Assembly (NCBI RefSeq): GCF_003264365.1
Contig: NZ_PYAK01000009.1
Span: forward strand, 1 to 64,000
Length of the DNA stretch: 64,000 bases
Direction: 5' to 3'
Origin: Micromonospora noduli
GTDB lineage: Bacteria; Actinomycetota; Actinomycetes; Mycobacteriales; Micromonosporaceae
Shown: positions 25,638 to 34,451 of the stretch, piece after piece
Numbering within the stretch: the first letter of the stretch is position 1
Layout of the letters: each line of letters begins with the position of its first letter
Notes under the pieces: generated by a model
What the model saw: only the letters and a program-made list of their open reading frames with translations
What the model was told of the DNA's origin: nothing
Database searches by the model: none
Position numbers and translations under genes: made by a program

Positions 25638-26582
25638 TCAGTCGGCCAGCGGAGTCGGGTCGGCCGGCAGGGCGCTGGGTTCGCTCCGCCGGCCGCCGAG
25701 CACCACCACCGCCACGCCGGCCAGCAGCAACGCCATGCCGAGCAGCGCGTACGGGCGGGGTAGCTGACCCAGCCAGGCCCAACCGAGCACTGCCGCGCCG
25801 GGCGCCTCCAGCAGGATCAGCACGCTCACAGTGGTTGCCGGGATTTTCCGCAGGGCGTAGTTGAACATCGAGTGCCCGAGCAGTTGGGCGCCGGCCACCA
25901 GGGCCAGGATGGCCAGCCAGGTACGCCCCTCGAAGCCGGTCAGCCGTACGCCGCCGACCAGGCACAGGGCCAGCAGGATCAGCGCGCAGATCCCGTAGCA
26001 GATGGTGGTGTAGGTGGTGGTGCTGATGCTGGCCCGGGCCCGTTCCCCGAAGGCGGTGTAGACGGCGGCGAACACGCCGCCGGTCAGCGCCAGCACGTCG
26101 CCGAGGACGGCCCGGCCGGAGACCCCCACGTCCACCCCGGTGGCGACCGCCGCGCCGCCGACCGCCACCGCGATGCCGATCCACACCACCCGGGGCAGCG
26201 GACGCCCCTGGGCGCGGGCGATCAGCCCCTGCCAGACCGGCTGGGTGGCGACCAGGGCGGTGGACGTGGCGACCGAGGTGAGCTGAGCGCTCGGCACCCA
26301 GGTCGCGAAGTGCCCGGCCAGGGCGACCCCGGACAGAACGCAGAACAGGCCCTCCCGCCGCCCCGCGCCAACTGTCAGTCTGCGGAACTCGGCGCGGCGT
26401 CGGACCAGCGCGAAGGGGCTCAGCACGGCCACCGCGAGCAGGTTGCGCCAGAACGCGATGGCCAGCGCGGGGGCGGCGGCGTACGCGATCAGCGGCGCGG
26501 ACGACGACACGGCGACCACGGCCAGCCCGACCGCGCCGGTGGTCAGCGGATCCACTGATGGCCGGGGTGAAGGTGGGGGCAC
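25638..26582 (-). CDS. EamA/DMT-superfamily transporter
   Basis: 314 residues with ten hydrophobic segments in two halves, each an EamA repeat (for example LIAYAAAPALAIAFWRNLLA in the first and YTTICYGICALILLALCLVG in the second). Inner-membrane exporter or permease for metabolites; substrate unknown. The start is taken at GTG 26582. Convergent with the gene at 25308. Confidence 0.85.
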   Translation of the reverse strand: MPPPSPRPSVDPLTTGAVGLAVVAVSSSAPLIAYAAAPALAIAFWRNLLAVAVLSPFALVRRRAEFRRLTVGAGRREGLFCVLSGVALAGHFATWVPSAQLTSVATSTALVATQPVWQGLIARAQGRPLPRVVWIGIAVAVGGAAVATGVDVGVSGRAVLGDVLALTGGVFAAVYTAFGERARASISTTTYTTICYGICALILLALCLVGGVRLTGFEGRTWLAILALVAGAQLLGHSMFNYALRKIPATTVSVLILLEAPGAAVLGWAWLGQLPRPYALLGMALLLAGVAVVVLGGRRSEPSALPADPTPLAD

Positions 26583-26688
26583 GGGACGTAATCCTCACAC
26601 GTGTGATGGCCAGCACGGACGGTCATCACTCCGTTACGATCACGCGGGTTCGCGCCGACGACCCTCGACCGCCCGGAGGCGCTCCCCC

Positions 26689-27405
26689 ATGGCCAGCTAC
26701 CAGGCGGTGCTGTTCGACTTCTTCGGCACCCTGACCCGTTCGGTACAACGCGGTGTCGCGCACGTCGGCACCGCCGAGCTGCTCGGGTGTCCCACCGAGA
26801 TCTTGACCGAGGTGCTGAACCGCACCTACTACGAGCGGGCCAGCGGCCGGCTCGGCGACGCGGAGGCGACCCTGCGCTGGGTGTGCGCCCAGGCCGGCGT
26901 ACAGCCCAGCGACCACGCGGTACGGGCAGCGGTGGCGTCCCGGCACCGGGCGGTCCGCGCCGACACCTGGCTGCGGGCCGACGCGGTGCCGGTGCTGGCG
27001 GCTCTGCGCCAGCGCGGCCTGCGCACCGGCGTGATCAGCGACTGTACGCACGAACTGCCGGCCTTCCTGCCGCAGCTCGCGATCGCCCCCCTGCTCGACG
27101 TACGGGTCTTCTCGGTGCAGGTCGGGCGGTGCAAACCGGATCCGGCGCTCTACCTGACGGCCTGCCAGCGGCTCGGGCTCGCGCCGGGCGACTGCCTCTA
27201 CGTCGGTGACGGCGGCAGCCAGGAGCTGACCGGCGCCGAGCGGGCCGGGATGACCGCCGTCCGGCTCGCCGCACCGGATCTGGCCACGCACATGGTGTTC
27301 AACGCCGACCGGGACTGGCGCGGCCCCACGCTCGGCACCCTGGGCGAGGTGCTCGCCCTTGTCGACGCCGACGCCGCGGTGGCGGGCGTCGGCGGTCGGA
27401 CCTGA
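26689..27405 (+). CDS. HAD-superfamily hydrolase
   Basis: 238 residues. Motif I is VLFDFFGTLT, with the nucleophile Asp and a Phe instead of the second Asp, as in many HAD-IA/haloacid-dehalogenase-like members; motif II TGVISDCTHE, motif III Lys in GRCKPDPALY, motif IV LYVGDGGSQELTGA. A phosphatase or dehalogenase of unknown substrate. Helical cap lies at about 20-95. Confidence 0.85.
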   Translation: MASYQAVLFDFFGTLTRSVQRGVAHVGTAELLGCPTEILTEVLNRTYYERASGRLGDAEATLRWVCAQAGVQPSDHAVRAAVASRHRAVRADTWLRADAVPVLAALRQRGLRTGVISDCTHELPAFLPQLAIAPLLDVRVFSVQVGRCKPDPALYLTACQRLGLAPGDCLYVGDGGSQELTGAERAGMTAVRLAAPDLATHMVFNADRDWRGPTLGTLGEVLALVDADAAVAGVGGRT

Positions 27406-27413
27406 TCAACCGA

Positions 27414-27926
27414 TCAGCGGCGGCGGACCCGGTGCAGGCGGAACGGCTTACGGGTGGCCCGGACCGCCGGAGTCGCCCGGGGTGGCTCGGCCTGCGCGTC
27501 GGCCGGCAACTCCGTTCCGGCCAGCGGCGTACCGGCCGGGGCGAGGCGGTTCACGGCGCATCCGTCGGCAGCCCATCGGGCCACCAGGTCAGCGGTCGGA
27601 CCGGGCGCGTTGAGGCGCTTCGCCGCCACCAGCGGCGCGGTGACCTCCCACGCCTCGGTGCCCGGTTGCAACCGGCTCACCCGGGCCGGCCAGGTGACGA
27701 TCCGACCGCCGTGGTCGCCGCGCAGGGTGACCTGGGCCTCGGTCGCGTCGGCCAGACCCGGTGCGGCCTGCTCGCCCGGCCCGCTGACCACCAGCAGCGC
27801 GCCCTCCAGTGGGGCGCACCAGAGCGCGAGCGCCGGCCCGCCGGCAACGCTGACCCAGGCCACTGCGGCCTTCTTCATCGCCTCGTCGACCAGTGGGGTG
27901 CCCCCGGGGGCGTCCTCGTCCGTCAC
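27414..27926 (-). CDS. Conserved hypothetical actinobacterial protein
   Basis: 170 residues, with AMKKAAVAWVSVAG, ALALWCAPLEGALLVVSGPG and ATEAQVTLRGDHGGRIVTWP as conserved-looking blocks and a basic C-terminus KPFRLHRVRRR. GTG at 27926 has GGGAGGATGCGG upstream. From memory this matches a family of unknown function; the fold looks like a small beta-rich flavin-type domain, but that is only an impression. Confidence 0.6.
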   Translation of the reverse strand: MTDEDAPGGTPLVDEAMKKAAVAWVSVAGGPALALWCAPLEGALLVVSGPGEQAAPGLADATEAQVTLRGDHGGRIVTWPARVSRLQPGTEAWEVTAPLVAAKRLNAPGPTADLVARWAADGCAVNRLAPAGTPLAGTELPADAQAEPPRATPAVRATRKPFRLHRVRRR

Positions 27927-27956
27927 ACCCGCATCCTCCCGCATCGGCGCCTGCGC

Positions 27957-28826
27957 TCAACCCACGAACGGCGGCACGGCGATCTCGCCGCGGGCCACCG
28001 GCACCACCTGGCCGGCGACCGTCGCGCCGACCGCCACCCCGTTCGCCGCGGTGACCGTGCAGGCCAACGCGGACGGACGGTTCATCTCCACGCCCTGACG
28101 GACCGCGTACTCCGACCGCCCCTCGCCGGGCAGCAGACCGCTCGCCACCAGCCAGACACCGAGGCCGAGCGCCGCCGAACCGGTCGCCGGGTCTTCCGGA
28201 ACGCCCATCCCCGGCACGAAGACCCGGGCGTGCGCGGTTTGCGCGCTCGCGTCCCAGGAGAAGACGCTGACGTGCGACACCCCGTACCGCTGCGCCGCCG
28301 CCGGGTCCACCCGGGCGCGGGCCACCGACTCCGGACGCACCGGCAGGTACGGGAACTCCAGCCCGCAGCCGGCGACCCGTGGGGCGGGCCCGACGTGGTC
28401 GTCGGCGACCAGCCCGGCGATCTCCAGCAACGGCTCCGGGTCCAGCTCCGGGCCGAGGGTCGGGGTGCCACCGGTCAGCGTCGCCCCGGACGCGGTCACC
28501 TCGATCGGCAGCACACCCGCCCGGCACTCCTGGGTGACCTGCCCCACACCGAACATGCCCCGTCGGCAGGCGGTGACCGCCGCGCCGACGCTGGGGTGCC
28601 CGGCGAACGGCAACTCCTCCACCGGAGTGAAGATCCTGGCCCGGTAGGTGCTGCCGACCTGGGTCGGCGGCAGCACGAACACCGTCTCGGACAGGTTGAA
28701 CTCCAACGCGAGCGCCTGCATCTGCTCGGTGGCCAGCGCCTCCGCGCCGAACACCACCGCCAGCGGATTGCCGGCGAAGGGGCGATCGGTGAAGACGTCC
28801 ACGATCTCGTAGGCCAAGGTCGACAT
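27957..28826 (-). CDS. PhzF-family isomerase/epimerase-like protein
   Basis: 289 residues, two-lobed PhzF fold. IVDVFTDRPFAGNPLAVVFG opens it, EFNLSETVFVLPP carries the catalytic Glu, ELPFAGHPSVGAA the conserved GHP, and GVPEDPATGSAALGLG the second-lobe DPATG motif. Substrate unknown; PhzF itself isomerises a phenazine precursor, but no phenazine genes are near. TAGTGT (28835-28840) lies 8 nt before the ATG (leaderless). Confidence 0.88.
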   Translation of the reverse strand: MSTLAYEIVDVFTDRPFAGNPLAVVFGAEALATEQMQALALEFNLSETVFVLPPTQVGSTYRARIFTPVEELPFAGHPSVGAAVTACRRGMFGVGQVTQECRAGVLPIEVTASGATLTGGTPTLGPELDPEPLLEIAGLVADDHVGPAPRVAGCGLEFPYLPVRPESVARARVDPAAAQRYGVSHVSVFSWDASAQTAHARVFVPGMGVPEDPATGSAALGLGVWLVASGLLPGEGRSEYAVRQGVEMNRPSALACTVTAANGVAVGATVAGQVVPVARGEIAVPPFVG

Positions 28827-28834
28827 GTTGATAA

Positions 28835-28852
28835 ACACTAGGCGCTTAGGCT
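28835..28852. promoter_or_regulatory. Overlapping divergent -10 boxes
   Basis: Minus-strand TAGTGT (28835-28840) serves the PhzF gene and plus-strand TAGGCT (28847-28852) lies 7 nt before the GTG at 28860. Only 33 nt separate the two start codons, so the two promoters must compete for space. Confidence 0.55.
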
Positions 28853-28859
28853 GGTGCCC

Positions 28860-30146
28860 GTGAGTACGCCGACCCGGGTCTACATCGCCCGTCTCGCCGG
28901 AGTCGCCGTCTTCGACCCGAACGGCGATCAGGTGGGCCGGGTTCGTGACGCCGTGGCACGGCTGCGGGCGACGAAGCGTCCGCCGGAGGTGGTGGGCCTC
29001 GTCGCCGAGATGCCGATGCGTCGTCGGATCTTCCTGTCCATCAACCGGATCACCTCCATCGACGCGGACGCCGTCGTGCTCGGCTCCGGCACCCTCAACC
29101 TGCGCCGGTTCGAGAAGCGCCCGAACGAGCTGCTGGTGCTCCAGGAACTGCTCGACCGGCGGGTGCAACTCGACCCGGGCGGCCAGCCCGGCGCGGTCGT
29201 GGACGTCGCGATGGAGTGCTCCCGGGGTGGCGAGTGGTCGCTGACCCGTGTCGCCGTACGCGAGCAGACCGGTCGGCTCAGCCGGCGCGGCCACCTGCAC
29301 CAGGTCGAGTGGGACCGGGTGCGCGGGCTCAGCGGCATCGCCGACAACCGGGGTACGGCGAACCTGCTCGCCGTCCTGGAGGACATGCGCCCCGCCGACC
29401 TGGCCAACGCGTTGCAGGATCTGCCCGACGCGCGGCGCAACGAGGTCGCGGCCGCGTTGGACGACGAGCGCCTGGCCGACGTGCTCAGCGAGCTGCCGGA
29501 GCACGACCAGGTGGAGATCCTCGCCGCCCTCGACCGGGAGCGGGCCGCCGACGTCCTGGAGGAGATGGACCCGGACGACGCCGCGGACCTGCTCAACGAA
29601 CTGCCCCCACCCGAGCAGGACGTGCTGCTGGACCTGATGGAGCCGGACGAGGCCGACCCGGTACGCCAACTGCTGAAGTACACCCCCGGCACGGCAGGCA
29701 GTGTGATGACCTCGGAGCCGGTCATCCTGCCGCCGGACGCCACAGTCGCCGAGGCGCTGGCCCGGATCCGGGAGCCACAGCTCTCCCCCGCCGTCGCCGC
29801 GCAGGTCTTCGTGACCCGGGCACCGCAGAACACGCCGACCGGCCGCTACCTGGGCATGGTGCACTTCCAGGCGCTCCTGCGTGAACCGCCGGCCGACCTG
29901 CTGGGCAAGGTGGTGGTCAACGACATCGACCCGCTGCGCCCCACCACCCCGTTGCCGGAGATCACCCGTCGGATGGCCACCTACGACCTGGTCGCCATGC
30001 CGGTGATCGACCGGAGCAACCGGCTGGTCGGCGCCGTGACCGTGGACGACGTGCTGGACCACTCGCTGCCCCGGGACTGGCGGGACCGCGACGCCCTGGC
30101 CGCCCCGGGCACCACCGACGCGGCGCTGGACGGCGCGGATGGCTGA
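28860..30146 (+). CDS. MgtE N-terminal/CBS domain protein without the transporter domain
   Basis: 428 residues. Two PRC-barrel-like parts occupy about 1-150, the MgtE_N superhelix lies at about 165-275 (DVLSELPEHDQVEIL, VLEEMDPDDAADLLNEL) and two CBS motifs follow, the first near GSVMTSEPVILPPDATV. MgtE_N plus CBS form the magnesium-sensing part of MgtE, yet no membrane helices follow, so this is a soluble regulator-type protein like Rv1232c (recalled). It overlaps the DUF1003 gene by 8 nt. Confidence 0.85.
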   Translation: MSTPTRVYIARLAGVAVFDPNGDQVGRVRDAVARLRATKRPPEVVGLVAEMPMRRRIFLSINRITSIDADAVVLGSGTLNLRRFEKRPNELLVLQELLDRRVQLDPGGQPGAVVDVAMECSRGGEWSLTRVAVREQTGRLSRRGHLHQVEWDRVRGLSGIADNRGTANLLAVLEDMRPADLANALQDLPDARRNEVAAALDDERLADVLSELPEHDQVEILAALDRERAADVLEEMDPDDAADLLNELPPPEQDVLLDLMEPDEADPVRQLLKYTPGTAGSVMTSEPVILPPDATVAEALARIREPQLSPAVAAQVFVTRAPQNTPTGRYLGMVHFQALLREPPADLLGKVVVNDIDPLRPTTPLPEITRRMATYDLVAMPVIDRSNRLVGAVTVDDVLDHSLPRDWRDRDALAAPGTTDAALDGADG

Positions 30147-30789
30147 GCAGCGGCGGAACGAACGGCTCGACCAGCCGCGCGAGCCCCGGGGCATCAAGCT
30201 GCCCCGGTTCGACGCGGAGGCGTTCGGCCGGTGGTCGGAGGGCATCGCCCGGGGCATGGGCACCGCGAACTTCATCGTCGTCATGACGGTGGTGATCACG
30301 ATCTGGTTCCTCTGGAACACCCTGGCCCCGGCGGACCTGCGCTTCGACCCGTACACCTTCACGTTCCTGACCCTGGTGCTGTCGTTGCAGGCCAGCTATG
30401 CGGCCCCGCTGATCCTGCTGGCCCAGAATCGGCAGGCCGACCGGGACCGGGTGGCCCTGGAGGAGGACCGGCGGCGAGCCACCGCGCAGAAGGCGGACAC
30501 CGAGTACCTGGCCCGGGAGATCGCGGCCCTGCGGATCGCGCTGGGTGAGGTCGCCACCCGGGACTTCCTCCGCTCCGAGCTGGCCCGGCTGGCCGAGGAG
30601 CTGGACGAGATGGGGCAGCGCCGGCAGAGGCTGGAGCGCCGCCAGCAGGAGAAGGACAGCCGGCAGGAGCGACGTGGCCAGCGGCCGACCGACGGCGTCG
30701 GCCTGGAAGAACCCCGCGATGACCTGGACGGCGACCTCACCCGGGACGCCCGGCCGGACGGCACCGGCCCGCGCCGGTCAGAGAGCTGA
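30139..30789 (+). CDS. DUF1003-family membrane protein
   Basis: 216 residues. Two helices FIVVMTVVITIWFLWNTL and TFLTLVLSLQASYAAPLILLA enclose the family loop, followed by QNRQADRDRVALEEDRR and a long charged coiled-coil tail (about 115-180). Overlaps the MgtE_N/CBS gene, so they are one operon; a joint magnesium or envelope role is plausible. Confidence 0.8.
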   Translation: MAEQRRNERLDQPREPRGIKLPRFDAEAFGRWSEGIARGMGTANFIVVMTVVITIWFLWNTLAPADLRFDPYTFTFLTLVLSLQASYAAPLILLAQNRQADRDRVALEEDRRRATAQKADTEYLAREIAALRIALGEVATRDFLRSELARLAEELDEMGQRRQRLERRQQEKDSRQERRGQRPTDGVGLEEPRDDLDGDLTRDARPDGTGPRRSES

Positions 30790-30865
30790 CCAACGGGTCA
30801 TCGATTGGCTCACACCGCCCCGGGCAGCGGCGGCAACGGATGCCCCGCGACGTAGCATTGCGGGC

Positions 30866-32014
30866 ATGTCAGCACCCGTGAGCACCGTCGAGGACGCGAT
30901 CCAGGCCGCCCTGGCCACCGTCAACGACCCGGAGATCCGCCGGCCCATCACCGAGCTGGGCATGGTCCGCTCCGCCACGATCGGTGCCAGCGGTGTCGTC
31001 CGCGTCGAGCTGCTGCTCACCGTCGCCGGCTGCCCGCTGAAGGACAAGCTGCGTACGGACATCACCGCCGCCGTCGCCGCGGTGCCCGGCGTCACCGGCG
31101 TGGAGATCGACTTTGGGGTGATGACCCCCGAGCAGCGGCAGTCGTTGCAGTCGCAGTTGCGTGGCGGCGGCGCCACCGAGGAGCCCGTCATCCCGTTCGC
31201 CCAGCCCGGCTCGCGCACCCGTGTGTACGCGGTGGCCAGCGGCAAGGGTGGCGTCGGCAAGTCCAGCGTCACGGTCAACCTGGCGGCGGCGCTCGCCGCC
31301 CGTGGGCTCTCCGTCGGCGTGGTCGACGCGGACATCTACGGCCACTCGGTGCCCCGGATGCTCGGCACGGAGGCCCTGCCCACCCGGGTCGAAGACATGA
31401 TCATGCCGCCGCAGTCGCACGGCGTGAAGGTGATCTCCATTGGCATGTTCACGTCCGGCAACGCCGCCGTCGTGTGGCGCGGCCCGATGCTGCACCGGGC
31501 ACTGCAGCAGTTTCTGGCCGACGTCTACTGGGGCGACCTGGACGTGCTCCTGCTCGACCTGCCGCCGGGCACTGGTGACGTGGCCATCTCGCTGGCCCAA
31601 CTGCTTCCCAACTCGGAGATCCTGATCGTCACCACCCCGCAGACCGCCGCCGCCGAGGTGGCGGAGCGGGCCGGGGCGATCGCCCTGCAGACCCACCAGC
31701 GGTTGGTCGGCGTCATCGAGAACATGTCCTGGCTGGAGCTGCCGGACGGCTCCCGGATGGAGATCTTCGGCGCTGGCGGTGGTGAGGCGGTGGCCGAGTC
31801 GCTGAGCCGGACCATCGGCGCCCAGGTGCCGCTGCTCGGTCAGATCCCACTGGACACCCGGGTCCGCGAAGCCGGCGACGCCGGCAACCCGATCGTGCTG
31901 GCCGAGCCGGAGTCCCCGGCCGCCCAGGCGCTCGGCACGATCGCCGACCGGCTCGCCCTGCGTCGCGAGTCACTGCTCGGCAAGCCACTCGGTCTCAAGC
32001 CCGCTGGGCGCTGA
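30866..32014 (+). CDS. Mrp/ApbC-family iron-sulfur cluster carrier ATPase
   Basis: 382 residues. A MIP18/DUF59 domain fills about 1-95, then a P-loop ATPase with VASGKGGVGKSSVTVNLA (about 122-140), DADIYGHSVPRML, and LDLPPGTGDVAISL. Carries Fe-S clusters to apoproteins. The CxxC found in many Mrp proteins is not visible between NMSWLELPDG and IFGAGGG. TAGCAT (30853-30858) lies 7 nt before the ATG, so leaderless. Confidence 0.88.
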   Translation: MSAPVSTVEDAIQAALATVNDPEIRRPITELGMVRSATIGASGVVRVELLLTVAGCPLKDKLRTDITAAVAAVPGVTGVEIDFGVMTPEQRQSLQSQLRGGGATEEPVIPFAQPGSRTRVYAVASGKGGVGKSSVTVNLAAALAARGLSVGVVDADIYGHSVPRMLGTEALPTRVEDMIMPPQSHGVKVISIGMFTSGNAAVVWRGPMLHRALQQFLADVYWGDLDVLLLDLPPGTGDVAISLAQLLPNSEILIVTTPQTAAAEVAERAGAIALQTHQRLVGVIENMSWLELPDGSRMEIFGAGGGEAVAESLSRTIGAQVPLLGQIPLDTRVREAGDAGNPIVLAEPESPAAQALGTIADRLALRRESLLGKPLGLKPAGR

Positions 32015-32030
32015 CCACCCGGTACACCGT

Positions 32031-32062
32031 CAGCCCGTCGGCCACTGTTGGCCGGCGGGCTG
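32031..32062 (+). terminator. Hairpin after the mrp gene
   Basis: 13-bp inverted repeat with one mismatch (CAGCCCGTCGGCC against GGCCGGCGGGCTG), loop of 6 nt, 16 nt after the stop. Confidence 0.6.
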
Positions 32063-32170
32063 AGTCGCGTCGGCGGGTGGTCCAGCCAGGCCGCCGCGAC
32101 GTGGCTGGCGGCCGGCACGGGCAGGCGGTCGGCACGGGCAGGCGGCCGGTACCGGCCGGCGTGGCCGGCA

Positions 32171-32250
32171 TGGTCAACTCGGGTTTCAGGAAGTCGGCCG
32201 CTCAAACGGCGTGGGATACCGCGACTTCCGGGGACCCGAGTCGATCAAGC
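32171..32250. repeat. Intergenic imperfect palindromic element, copy 2
   Basis: GGTCAACTCGGGTTTCAGGA at 32172-32191 faces CTTCCGGGGACCCGAGTCGA at 32225-32244; the arms form an imperfect inverted repeat of about 25 bp. The left arm matches 3576-3595. The rest of the 310-nt gap between mrp and tatB holds a terminator, a short direct repeat of CGGCACGGGCAGGCGG (about 32114-32145) and no gene. Confidence 0.55.
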
Positions 32251-32324
32251 CGGCGCCGGGCCCAGGCGGGCACGATCCGGCCGAGTCCGGGCAGGGCGAA
32301 CTGGCCGGTCGGGGTACGGGTCGG

Positions 32325-32747
32325 TCAGGTGGCGTCGTCGTAGCTGGCGCGGGGGGCCGGAGCCGAGGGGCTGCTGGTGGCCGTGCCGGACCGGGCCTCG
32401 TTCGACCGCAGGTCGGCGGCGTTGGCCACGTCCTTCAGGTCGTTGTGCACGCCGCTGACGTCCGCGCGCAGGTTGTCGTAGACGCCCTGCAACGGCTTGC
32501 GGATCGCCGCCTCGTCCTCCTCGCTGAGGAGGTGCTTGCGGATGAACGCCTTCGGGTGCAGGTCTTCCAGCTGGATGTCGGTGCCCAGCTCACGGCTCAG
32601 GTCGCCGGTGGCGTTGCGGGCCATGTTGCGCAGGTTGCGCACCAACCGCAGGCCGTCGGTGATCACAGCGGGGAGCCGGTCGCCGAAGATCAGCAGCGCC
32701 AGGAGCAGCAGCGCACCGATCTCCCACCAGTTCAGGTTGTCGAGCAT
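32325..32747 (-). CDS. tatB: Sec-independent protein translocase TatB
   Basis: 140 residues. WWEIGALLLLALLIFGDRLP is the single N-terminal helix with the Tat hinge Gly/Pro, followed by an amphipathic helix (VITDGLRLVRNLRNMAR) and a charged flexible tail. Part of the TatABC complex that moves folded proteins; tatA and tatC are not in the window. Position directly after htrA on the same strand is the standard actinobacterial order and favours TatB over TatA. Confidence 0.85.
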   Translation of the reverse strand: MLDNLNWWEIGALLLLALLIFGDRLPAVITDGLRLVRNLRNMARNATGDLSRELGTDIQLEDLHPKAFIRKHLLSEEDEAAIRKPLQGVYDNLRADVSGVHNDLKDVANAADLRSNEARSGTATSSPSAPAPRASYDDAT

Positions 32748-32844
32748 CCCGCGGGCCTCCTCTCGGCGTCAGCAGCAAGACTACGCACGGCGGACGGCTT
32801 TCGGGCAAGGGGTGCGCCGCTGTTCACTTCGCTTCCGCGGTGAG

Positions 32845-34263
32845 TCACTTCGCGTCCGCGGCGAGAGTTACCGAGGTGTTCTGCCGGGCGGAGCCCCGCC
32901 GATACTCGACGGTCACGACCGAGCCCGGCGCGTACTTGCGGACCAACGCGGTCAGATCCGTCGGCTCGGTCATCGGCCGCCCGTTGATCTTGAGGATCAC
33001 GTCGCCCACCTTCAGTCCGGCGCCGTCCGCGGGGCCGGACGGCTCCACCTCGGCCAGCCGCAGACCGCCCCCGACGACCCCGGTCGGGCCGTCCGCCCGG
33101 GCGCCGATCACCGTACGCCGGGCCTTGCCGGTGCCGATGATGTCCTGGGTCACCCGCTTGGCCTGGTTGATCGGGATGGCGAAGGCGAGCCCGATGTTGC
33201 CCGCCTCCTGCCCCTCGGCGACAAGTGACTTGATGGTGGAGTTCACGCCGACCACCCGGCCGGCGCCGTCGACAAGTGGGCCGCCCGAGTTGCCGTGGTT
33301 GACAGCGGCGTCGGTCTGGATGGCGGCGTAGTAACGCACCGGCCCGCCCGGCTCGCCGGCCTGCATCGTCCGGTCCAGCGCACTCACGATGCCGGCGGTG
33401 ACCGTGTTGGCCAGCGACAACGGCGAGCCGATGGCGAGCACGGGGTCTCCGACCGCCAGCGCGTCGGAGTCGCCGAACTCCACCGGCCGCAACCCGGGAC
33501 GACTCACCTTGATCACCGCGATGTCCGACTCCGCGTCCTGACCGACGATGGTCGCCGGCGCGGTGCTGCCGTCGTTGAAGACCACCGAGGCCTTTCCGGT
33601 GCCGCCGGCCACCACATGGTCATTGGTGATCACATGGCCGTCGGCGGTGGCGACGAAACCGGAGCCCTCACTGGTCCCGCCGAGGCTGCTCACCCGGACG
33701 GTGACCACGCTGGGCAGGACCCGTTCGGCGACCCCGGCCAGCGACTCCGGTTTGCGCTGCGCCAGCGCCGGCACCTCCGCGGGCGCACCGCCGAGGACCG
33801 CCGCACCAGCGCCGCCGCGCACCGCGAACGCGTAGCCCAACGCACCGCCGAGGGTGCCGGCCAGCAGCGCGGTGATCACGGGAATGAGCAACAGGTGGCG
33901 CAGTGTCGGCCGGCCCGGCGCGTCTGGGTCGGTGACCGGTTCGGGCTCGGCGCCGGGGGTCACCACCCCGGGGACCACCACAGCGGTCGGGGCCGCCGGG
34001 TCGCGCCAGGGGTCGGCGAGCGCGTCCGACCACCAGGCCGACGCGTCGGCCGAGTTGGGCCCGCCCGCAGCCGGCGCGCCGTAGGACGCCGGCCCGACGG
34101 GAGACGCCGGCCAGCCCGGTGTCGTTCCGCTGCCTGGCGAGGCGAGGGGCGTGCGGTCAGCCCCCGGCATGGTCGGCGGCCCCACCGACGGGGCTCCTGC
34201 CCCGGGCGGTCGCGCCGGAGCCGGAGTCTCACCGCCCCGGCGCCAGTCCCAGCCGTCGGTCAC
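32845..34263 (-). CDS. HtrA/DegP-type membrane serine protease with PDZ domain
   Basis: 472 residues. Pro/Gly-rich cytoplasmic head, one membrane helix (about 125-145, LLLIPVITALLAGTLGGALG), trypsin fold with catalytic His in VITNDHVVAGG (about 216), Asp in ESDIAVIKV (about 246) and Ser in NHGNSGGPLVDG (about 326), then a C-terminal PDZ with VGDVILKINGRPM. Envelope protein quality control. GTG at 34263 has GGGAGG 7 nt upstream and is preferred over 34314. tatB lies downstream. The usual upstream sigE and rseA genes are missing. Confidence 0.9.
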   Translation of the reverse strand: MTDGWDWRRGGETPAPARPPGAGAPSVGPPTMPGADRTPLASPGSGTTPGWPASPVGPASYGAPAAGGPNSADASAWWSDALADPWRDPAAPTAVVVPGVVTPGAEPEPVTDPDAPGRPTLRHLLLIPVITALLAGTLGGALGYAFAVRGGAGAAVLGGAPAEVPALAQRKPESLAGVAERVLPSVVTVRVSSLGGTSEGSGFVATADGHVITNDHVVAGGTGKASVVFNDGSTAPATIVGQDAESDIAVIKVSRPGLRPVEFGDSDALAVGDPVLAIGSPLSLANTVTAGIVSALDRTMQAGEPGGPVRYYAAIQTDAAVNHGNSGGPLVDGAGRVVGVNSTIKSLVAEGQEAGNIGLAFAIPINQAKRVTQDIIGTGKARRTVIGARADGPTGVVGGGLRLAEVEPSGPADGAGLKVGDVILKINGRPMTEPTDLTALVRKYAPGSVVTVEYRRGSARQNTSVTLAADAK

Positions 34264-34451
34264 GTCGGTGCCTCCCAGTCCGTCCCCGGATCCCGTGCCG
34301 CGTCGCCCGGCCACGGGCCGGTCTGGTCGCGGCTGACGGGATACCGCCTCCAGGATTGCACGGATGGACGCGGTGCAGTCAGCGGTTGCCCCGGTGATCG
34401 CTTCCGGCGGAGGCGCGGCTGCGCCCCACGACGGTCGCCTCTACGCTCACA

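Noticed and set aside
28827..30362. Upstream extension of the PhzF frame over the MgtE_N/CBS gene
   Set aside because: PhzF homologues begin at 28826, where a leaderless promoter also fits; the rest is antisense.
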